Positions 23,338-27,274 of a stretch of 27,274 bases of DNA are shown here, in pieces; positions within the stretch are counted from its first letter, which is position 1; each line of letters starts with the position of its first letter. The DNA comes from an uncultured Campylobacteraceae bacterium (GTDB lineage: Bacteria > Campylobacterota > Campylobacteria > Campylobacterales > Arcobacteraceae), in the NCBI GenBank assembly GCA_913057765.1, contig CAJXPH010000008.1, positions 1-27,274 of the forward strand, in the 5' to 3' direction. A program made the position numbers and the translations under genes. Under the pieces are notes generated by a model. The model was not told the origin of the DNA. It searched no databases and was given only the letters and a program-made list of their open reading frames with translations.

Positions 23338-23394
23338 TATAATACGCGTCCACTTTGTATGAAGTGAGATTAATATACCTATTAGGAGGTCGTT
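23338..23394 (+). promoter_or_regulatory. rpsO promoter and structured leader
   Basis: TATAAT at 23338-23343 is followed by a leader with two possible hairpins: CACTT/AAGTG at about 23352-23366, and ACCT/AGGT (about 23377-23390), which would pair with the ribosome binding site AGGAGG at 23384-23389. S15 represses its own translation through leader structures in several bacteria; a similar role here is inferred. Confidence 0.5.
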
Positions 23395-23667
23395 ATGGCT
23401 TTAGATCAGGACGTAAAAGCAGACATAATTGCTAAACACAGAAGAGAAGAAAAAGATACAGGTTCAGCAGAAGTTCAAATTGCAATTTTAACTGAGCAAG
23501 TTAAAGTTTTAACAGAGCACTTAAAAATTAATAAAAAAGATCATTCATCAAGATTAGGTCTTTTAAAAATGGTAGGAAAAAGAAAAAGACTTCTTAAATA
23601 CTTAAGAAGAACTGACTATACTAAATTCGTAGCATTAGTTGCAGATTTAGGAATCAGAGCTAAATAA
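23395..23667 (+). CDS. rpsO: 30S ribosomal protein S15
   Basis: S15 binds 16S rRNA in the central domain of the small subunit. The 90-residue length and the signature (DTGSAEVQIAILTEQV, HLKINKKDHSSRLGLL, KRKRLLKYLRR) are standard. A full AGGAGG lies five bases before the ATG. It stands alone between its own promoter and a strong terminator. It is a core gene and a useful taxonomic marker for this contig. Confidence 0.98.
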   Translation: MALDQDVKADIIAKHRREEKDTGSAEVQIAILTEQVKVLTEHLKINKKDHSSRLGLLKMVGKRKRLLKYLRRTDYTKFVALVADLGIRAK

Positions 23668-23687
23668 TTACTATCATTTAATTATTT

Positions 23688-23726
23688 AAAAAAGGTTGCA
23701 AGTGTTTTCTTGCAACCTTTTTTTTT
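23688..23726 (+). terminator. rpsO rho-independent terminator
   Basis: A 15-bp stem (23688-23702 with 23709-23723, core GGTTGCAAG/CTTGCAACC), a six-base loop and nine T at 23718-23726 make this the strongest terminator in the window. Confidence 0.93.
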
Positions 23727-23772
23727 AAATATAACTATAAAATTATAAATTAACTTACAAAAATAATTAATA

Positions 23773-23803
23773 TTAACCAATCTTCTAGTAGAATATTGGT
23801 TAA
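23773..23803. promoter_or_regulatory. 31-bp near-perfect palindrome at the Rrf2 gene promoter
   Basis: Outer arms TTAACCAAT (23773-23781) and ATTGGTTAA (23795-23803) and inner arms TTCTA/TAGAA (23783-23787, 23789-23793) are symmetric about G23788, with a single mismatched pair. A TAGAAT -10-like hexamer (23789-23794) lies inside it. Position 20 bases before the Rrf2 start codon suggests an autoregulatory operator. Confidence 0.6.
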
Positions 23804-23822
23804 AAACGAAATTAGGAAATAT

Positions 23823-24224
23823 ATGTTACTTACAAAAAAGAGTGAATATGCTTTACTTTCTTTAATATCTATTGCAAAAAGTGATAGACCTAAAAATGTG
23901 GATGCTTTATCACGTGAGTTAACTATTCCTAAATCTTTTTTAGCAAAAATTATGCAAAATCTTGCAAAAAATAATATCGTTGTCTCTCACAGAGGAGTAA
24001 ATGGTGGATTTGCATTAAAAAAACCATATGACGAAATTACAATATTAGAGATCACGACTGTTGCAGAAGAAAGAATACCTTCTGTATTTGAATGTTCTCC
24101 TTCTATGTCTTCATGTCCTTCTGATGTAGGGAATGCGTGTAGTGTATGGCCTTTACTTAATAACTTGCAAGGAAGAATTAATATATTTTTAGAAGAGTTA
24201 ACTTTAAAGGATATCTCTCAATGA
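23823..24224 (+). CDS. Rrf2-family transcription regulator with candidate Fe-S cysteines
   Basis: This 133-residue regulator of the IscR/NsrR/RirA family has a winged HTH at about 25-64 (NVDALSRELTIPKSFLAKIM, then HRGVNGGFAL). Three cysteines, C91, C98 and C106 (C-x6-C-x7-C), sit where Rrf2 proteins bind an Fe-S cluster, though the spacing is slightly wider than the usual C-x5-C-x5-C type. The ATG at 23823 follows AGGAAAT; the TTG at 23796 falls inside the palindrome and is rejected. Its end overlaps the DHH gene by four bases. NO or Fe-S sensing is inferred from the cysteines and neighbours. Confidence 0.87.
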   Translation: MLLTKKSEYALLSLISIAKSDRPKNVDALSRELTIPKSFLAKIMQNLAKNNIVVSHRGVNGGFALKKPYDEITILEITTVAEERIPSVFECSPSMSSCPSDVGNACSVWPLLNNLQGRINIFLEELTLKDISQ

Positions 24225-25267
24225 AGCTATTTCATTTATCTCATACAGATTTAGATGGGTACAGTTGTCAACTTATTACAAAAGAATTTTTTAAAGAAGG
24301 ATTTTTTTTTAATGCTAATTACGGATTAGAAGTTAAACTTAGTATCAAAAAAATATTAAATGATTTACAAGAATTTAAAAATGAAGAGATAATTTTTCTA
24401 ATTACAGATTTAAATTTAACATTTAATGAAGCTAAAGATTTAAATAAAAATATCAATAAATTAAAAGAAGATGGTTTCAATATAAAACTTCAACTTCTTG
24501 ATCATCATGCAACAGGTCAAAAGGCTGCCGATGCTTTCGATTGGTACTTTTTAGATACAAAAAGATGTGCAGCAAAAATTACATATGAATATATATTTGA
24601 AGCTTATGAAGGGTTTTCTTCTGAAGTAACAAAATGGCTAAGACCATTAATAGATGCTGTTAATGCAATTGATATTTGGCTTGATGATGAAGAAAAGAAT
24701 TTTGAATTTGGGAAAGTATTACTTAGTATGATAAGTAAAGTTCGTGAAATAAACAATATTTTATTTCCTGCGTTAAATAGAGAATTTAGGCTCTTTTTAT
24801 TAAAGGAAGCTTCAAAATACTTAGATGAAGAAGATGGAAATATTAAACTAGATAATGATATTCATTCAATAAAGAAAAGCTTTTTAAAACAAGATGATAA
24901 TGATAATACAATTGATAATTTAAGTGCTAAATATTTAGTAAATTCACTAGAAGATTTAAAAGAAGATTTAACTGTCATTTATAAAGAACATAAAGGATTA
25001 CTAACTTATACTTTAGGTTCTATTTCTATCCCTGCAAATGCATTTTTAAAAGCAAATTCTGACTATGATTTCTTTATTGATATTAGTAAAAAGGGAAATG
25101 CTTCATTTCGAGCCGATGGTAAGGTTGATGTATCTTTAATGGCTCAAAAGCTAGCAAATGGTGGAGGGCATGTAAATGCATCAGGAGCTAGATTTGAAGA
25201 CTTCAGAGAAGCTATAGATTACTCTATTGTAAAAGACTTTATTCAAAAAAAATTAGATAGTTTATAA
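24221..25267 (+). CDS. DHH-family phosphoesterase
   Basis: This 348-residue protein has DHH-superfamily metal motifs in order: HTDLDG at 8-13, ITDLN near 61-65, LDHH at 93-96, and a C-terminal DHHA1-type GGGHVNASG near 315-323. Members cleave nanoRNA, cyclic dinucleotides or polyphosphate; which substrate applies here is not visible. The ATG overlaps the Rrf2 stop region by four bases, so the two are co-translated. A 9-bp hairpin follows the stop codon. Confidence 0.85.
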   Translation: MKLFHLSHTDLDGYSCQLITKEFFKEGFFFNANYGLEVKLSIKKILNDLQEFKNEEIIFLITDLNLTFNEAKDLNKNINKLKEDGFNIKLQLLDHHATGQKAADAFDWYFLDTKRCAAKITYEYIFEAYEGFSSEVTKWLRPLIDAVNAIDIWLDDEEKNFEFGKVLLSMISKVREINNILFPALNREFRLFLLKEASKYLDEEDGNIKLDNDIHSIKKSFLKQDDNDNTIDNLSAKYLVNSLEDLKEDLTVIYKEHKGLLTYTLGSISIPANAFLKANSDYDFFIDISKKGNASFRADGKVDVSLMAQKLANGGGHVNASGARFEDFREAIDYSIVKDFIQKKLDSL

Positions 25268-25271
25268 AACT

Positions 25272-25294
25272 TGTGAAGAGAAAAACTCTTCACA
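25272..25294. terminator. Hairpin between convergent DHH and DUF59 genes
   Basis: A perfect 9-bp stem TGTGAAGAG/CTCTTCACA (25272-25280 with 25286-25294) with an A5 loop lies between two convergent stop codons. U-tracts are weak on both strands, AAGTTTTAT on the minus being the better. Confidence 0.6.
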
Positions 25295-25297
25295 GTA

Positions 25298-25603
25298 TTA
25301 ATTTCCTGAGAGAGCTTTCATAACATGTTCATCTGCCATAGTAATATTCCAAGCTGGTTCCCATACAACTTCTACTTCTGCATTTTGTGCATTTGGTAAT
25401 TCTCTTAGAACAGCTTCTTCCACCCACTGAACAATCATTTGGTGTAATGGACAAGCTTTAGTAGAAAGTGTCATTATAACTTTTACGTCACCTTCTTCAT
25501 TACAAATTCCATCATATATCAATCCCATTTCTACAAGGTTGAATCCAACTTCAGGATCGTTAACTGTAGATACTGCTTTAAATATTTCTTCTTTTGTATA
25601 CAT
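25298..25603 (-). CDS. DUF59 / MIP18-family protein (Fe-S cluster assembly type)
   Basis: This 101-residue protein carries the DUF59 pattern: VNDPEVGFNLVEMGLIYDG near 14-32 and LSTKACPLHQMIVQWVEEAV near 46-65, with the conserved cysteine in KACPL, then VVWEPAWNITMA. Relatives (SufT, PaaD, MIP18) help mature Fe-S proteins. AAGG precedes the ATG, which overlaps the upstream membrane-protein stop codon by one base. It is last in the three-gene minus-strand operon. Confidence 0.9.
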   Translation of the reverse strand: MYTKEEIFKAVSTVNDPEVGFNLVEMGLIYDGICNEEGDVKVIMTLSTKACPLHQMIVQWVEEAVLRELPNAQNAEVEVVWEPAWNITMADEHVMKALSGN

Positions 25604-26838
25604 TATTTGAACCTTATCATATATATTAAATTTTTAAATAAGAAAATTGCTCCAATAATAAAAAATGAAGCACCAGCTTTAAATAAATCATTACTTGTAA
25701 ATAGTAATCCCATGGTTGATAAAACAAGTCCTGCTAAACTAAACCAAAATTGAAATTTAGCAGCTGTTATAGGAATCATATCCCCAAGCATTGGTACTTT
25801 TTCTTTACCAACTAGTGGAGAAAATTTTTCAAACCATACTAAAAATGGAACTATTTTATAAATATGACCACTAATTATAAAGGAAAAGAAACCCATAAAT
25901 ATTAGCCAACCACTTGTAAGTATTAGTGGATGATAGTAGGTAATAAAATATGTAATTATGAGTATTATTGCTAAAAAAAGTGACGCAAATGATACAAATA
26001 ATGATATTACGTATATATCATTTTCTTTTCTTGCTCTTGTTTTGTATATTAAAAATACTTCATATAAAAATAAACCAAGTGACAGTATTGATAAAATATA
26101 GCCTAAGTAATCAATTGAAGCTAAATTAAATACTCCGGATAAGAAAACTAGAGAAACTCCAATAGTCATAATTATTACAGCAAGATTTAAAGGTTTTTGA
26201 GAAAAATTATGTGATAGTCCAAACATTGGTAATAAAACTAAAGATAAAGCCATTAGAGTTATACATATATATCCTGCAACAACTAAATATACATGTACTT
26301 TCAATAGAGAGGTTATATCTGTACTGATTGCCCCTGCATAAGTTAATGCTAGAACAATTCCAACAATAACGCCAATAAAAAGAAATGTATTTGATACTAA
26401 TAAAGCTTTCATTATATTGTTTAGTTTTTCTACTTTTTTAATTGTTAAAAATACTTCAGCAAGAAAAATAAACATAGATATTAGGACAACTGTTCCTCCA
26501 TATGGAAGTAATGAACTTGAAAAGAAAAAACCACAACTCATTAGAATTGTACCAATTAAAAGTAAAGGCCATATAATATAATAGAACTCTATACTAAAAT
26601 GTCCTACTTCAAGAGTAACAGGAATTAATTGTGCCATTGCACCAAATATTATCATCATTACAAAGCCAAGTAATAGAAGATGAACCCATCCTAAAACAAG
26701 TGGATCAAGATAATGTAAATTTTCTAAATTTATACCTAATGGTATAAATGCACTAATTACAAATAGAATAGCTCCTATAATAAAATATGGAGCTATTAAT
26801 TTAAATGGTGGTGCAAAGTCTTGAGAAATAGGTGTCAT
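25603..26838 (-). CDS. Polytopic membrane protein with heme-copper-oxidase/NnrS-like histidines
   Basis: This 411-residue protein is almost entirely hydrophobic, about 12 helices. Histidines lie in or beside helices at H53 (LGWVHLLLLGF), H182 (LKVHVYLVVAGY), H303 and H325 (SGHIYKIVPFLVW); H53 and H182 open two similar stretches, as if the protein were an internal duplication. This resembles NnrS and CcoN/NorB-like subunit I relatives, which bind heme, but the full ligand set of a terminal oxidase is not evident. It lies between a DUF2249-like and a DUF59 gene. I infer a heme- or NO-related role with moderate confidence. Confidence 0.7.
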   Translation of the reverse strand: MTPISQDFAPPFKLIAPYFIIGAILFVISAFIPLGINLENLHYLDPLVLGWVHLLLLGFVMMIIFGAMAQLIPVTLEVGHFSIEFYYIIWPLLLIGTILMSCGFFFSSSLLPYGGTVVLISMFIFLAEVFLTIKKVEKLNNIMKALLVSNTFLFIGVIVGIVLALTYAGAISTDITSLLKVHVYLVVAGYICITLMALSLVLLPMFGLSHNFSQKPLNLAVIIMTIGVSLVFLSGVFNLASIDYLGYILSILSLGLFLYEVFLIYKTRARKENDIYVISLFVSFASLFLAIILIITYFITYYHPLILTSGWLIFMGFFSFIISGHIYKIVPFLVWFEKFSPLVGKEKVPMLGDMIPITAAKFQFWFSLAGLVLSTMGLLFTSNDLFKAGASFFIIGAIFLFKNLIYMIRFK

Positions 26839-26847
26839 TATAAACTT

Positions 26848-27192
26848 TTAGTGACAAGTATTTTGAGAAAAGTCAGTATTTGCTTTTGAACCAATTTTAT
26901 GACTGAATTCTACTTTTACTTTATTTTCTTCAATATTACTAACTTCAAAATTAAAATTATTTTCTATTTTTGGAAATAAACCACCTGGTGCTTTATGATT
27001 AATCATAACAAGTTTTTCATTATCATCTTTTAATAACTGTAGTCCTAACATTGCATTAATCATTGGTTCAGGTGGAGCACATTCAGATGAATCAAAATAA
27101 TAAACTTTTAAACCATCTTCTAGAAATTCAAAAAAATCAACTGTAGAATTTTCAATTTCAATCTTTTTAGCATCATTAGGAAGTAAACTCAT
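26848..27192 (-). CDS. DUF2249-like small protein
   Basis: This 114-residue protein has the DUF2249 pattern: VYYFDSSECAPPEPMINAML near 32-51, then KLVMINHKAPGGLFPKIE, the His-containing strand-helix typical of the TusA-like/DUF2249 fold. It ends in NTCH. DUF2249 genes often sit beside hemerythrin, nnrS and other NO-linked genes. The ATG at 27192 follows AAAGGG. A longer frame from 27246 begins in adapter sequence and must not be used. It starts the minus-strand operon with the membrane protein and DUF59 gene; the protein itself is complete. Confidence 0.82.
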   Translation of the reverse strand: MSLLPNDAKKIEIENSTVDFFEFLEDGLKVYYFDSSECAPPEPMINAMLGLQLLKDDNEKLVMINHKAPGGLFPKIENNFNFEVSNIEENKVKVEFSHKIGSKANTDFSQNTCH

Positions 27193-27219
27193 AATAAACC
27201 CTTTTCTATATTTTCGAGT

Positions 27220-27225
27220 AGTATA
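27220..27225 (-). promoter_or_regulatory. Candidate -10 element of the DUF2249 operon, cut off upstream
   Basis: TATACT on the minus strand predicts a start near 27213, 20 bases before the start codon. Any -35 or activator site would lie beyond 27229, where genomic sequence ends and adapter begins. Confidence 0.4.
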
Positions 27226-27229
27226 AAAT

Positions 27230-27274
27230 CTGTCTCTTATACACATCTGACGCTGCCGACGAAGAGGATAGTGT
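27230..27274 (+). other. Nextera i5-side sequencing adapter (artifact)
   Basis: Positions 27230-27262 are the reverse complement of the Nextera read-1 transposase adapter, starting with the 19-bp mosaic end (27230-27248). Positions 27263-27270 (AGAGGATA) are an index, from memory the reverse complement of N503/S503, and 27271-27274 begin the P5 primer. Not genomic. Confidence 0.98.

Noticed and set aside
23796..23822. Rrf2 start at TTG 23796
   Set aside because: It lies inside the palindrome and -10 region; the ATG at 23823 has AGGAAAT and begins at the normal family N-terminus.
28..27248. Tn5-type inverted terminal repeats flanking a 27-kb composite transposon
   Set aside because: The 19-bp mosaic ends continue into Nextera primer and index sequence at both ends and no transposase gene is present; they are library adapters.

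Overview
The window is a low-GC, densely coded bacterial contig of about 27.2 kb. Gene content and protein style suggest Campylobacterota, most likely an Arcobacteraceae-type denitrifier. This is inferred from family resemblance and cannot be proved without a search. Both ends are capped by Illumina Nextera adapter (1-46 and 27230-27274), so the biological sequence is only 47-27229. The longest gene-free stretch is about 240 bases (23158-23394). No tRNA, rRNA, insertion sequence or CRISPR array was seen.

Layout. (1) 151-4278, minus: polar amino-acid ABC transporter operon aapJ-aapQ-aapM-aapP. (2) 4467-5867, minus: an unknown two-helix membrane protein and a fused NirDL siroheme decarboxylase. 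(3) 6084-8815, plus: receiver-only response regulator, histidine kinase with a PilJ/NarX-like nitrate-type sensor, precorrin-2 dehydrogenase/ferrochelatase, and a small membrane-anchored protein; then a Crp/Fnr regulator (8943-9575). (4) 9588-12871, minus: nirC-nirJ-nirF-cobA(nirE), overlapping heme d1 synthesis genes. (5) 12997-14203: Sel1-repeat protein, a 61-residue membrane protein and a thioredoxin-like protein without CxxC. (6) 14320-18749, minus: orf108-norC-norB-orf50-nirS, the nitric oxide and nitrite reductases with two small membrane proteins. (7) 18908-20580, minus: a second Crp/Fnr regulator overlapping a PilJ-type membrane receptor with no recognisable output domain. (8) moaA (plus), two unknown proteins (minus), rpsO (plus), then an Rrf2 regulator with a DHH phosphoesterase (plus). 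(9) 25298-27192, minus: DUF2249-like protein, a polytopic membrane protein with heme-copper-oxidase/NnrS-like histidines, and a DUF59/MIP18 protein.

How it fits together. CobA makes precorrin-2; the CysG-N/Met8-like enzyme makes siroheme; NirDL decarboxylates it; NirJ, NirF and NirC complete heme d1 for NirS. NirS reduces nitrite to NO, which NorCB reduces to N2O. Five promoters in this island carry a TTGAT-N4-RTCAA-like (Crp/Fnr) palindrome centred exactly 41.5 bp upstream of the start site inferred from the -10 element, although the copy at the Crp/Fnr gene is degenerate. Both Crp/Fnr proteins in the window have the ETLSR recognition motif expected to read such sites. This points to one local regulon with two matched NarX-like sensor proteins. 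No NorD/NorQ and no NirN is present here. The right-hand cluster, with an Rrf2 protein bearing three cysteines and a 31-bp near-palindrome at its own promoter, may be a linked NO or Fe-S stress module.
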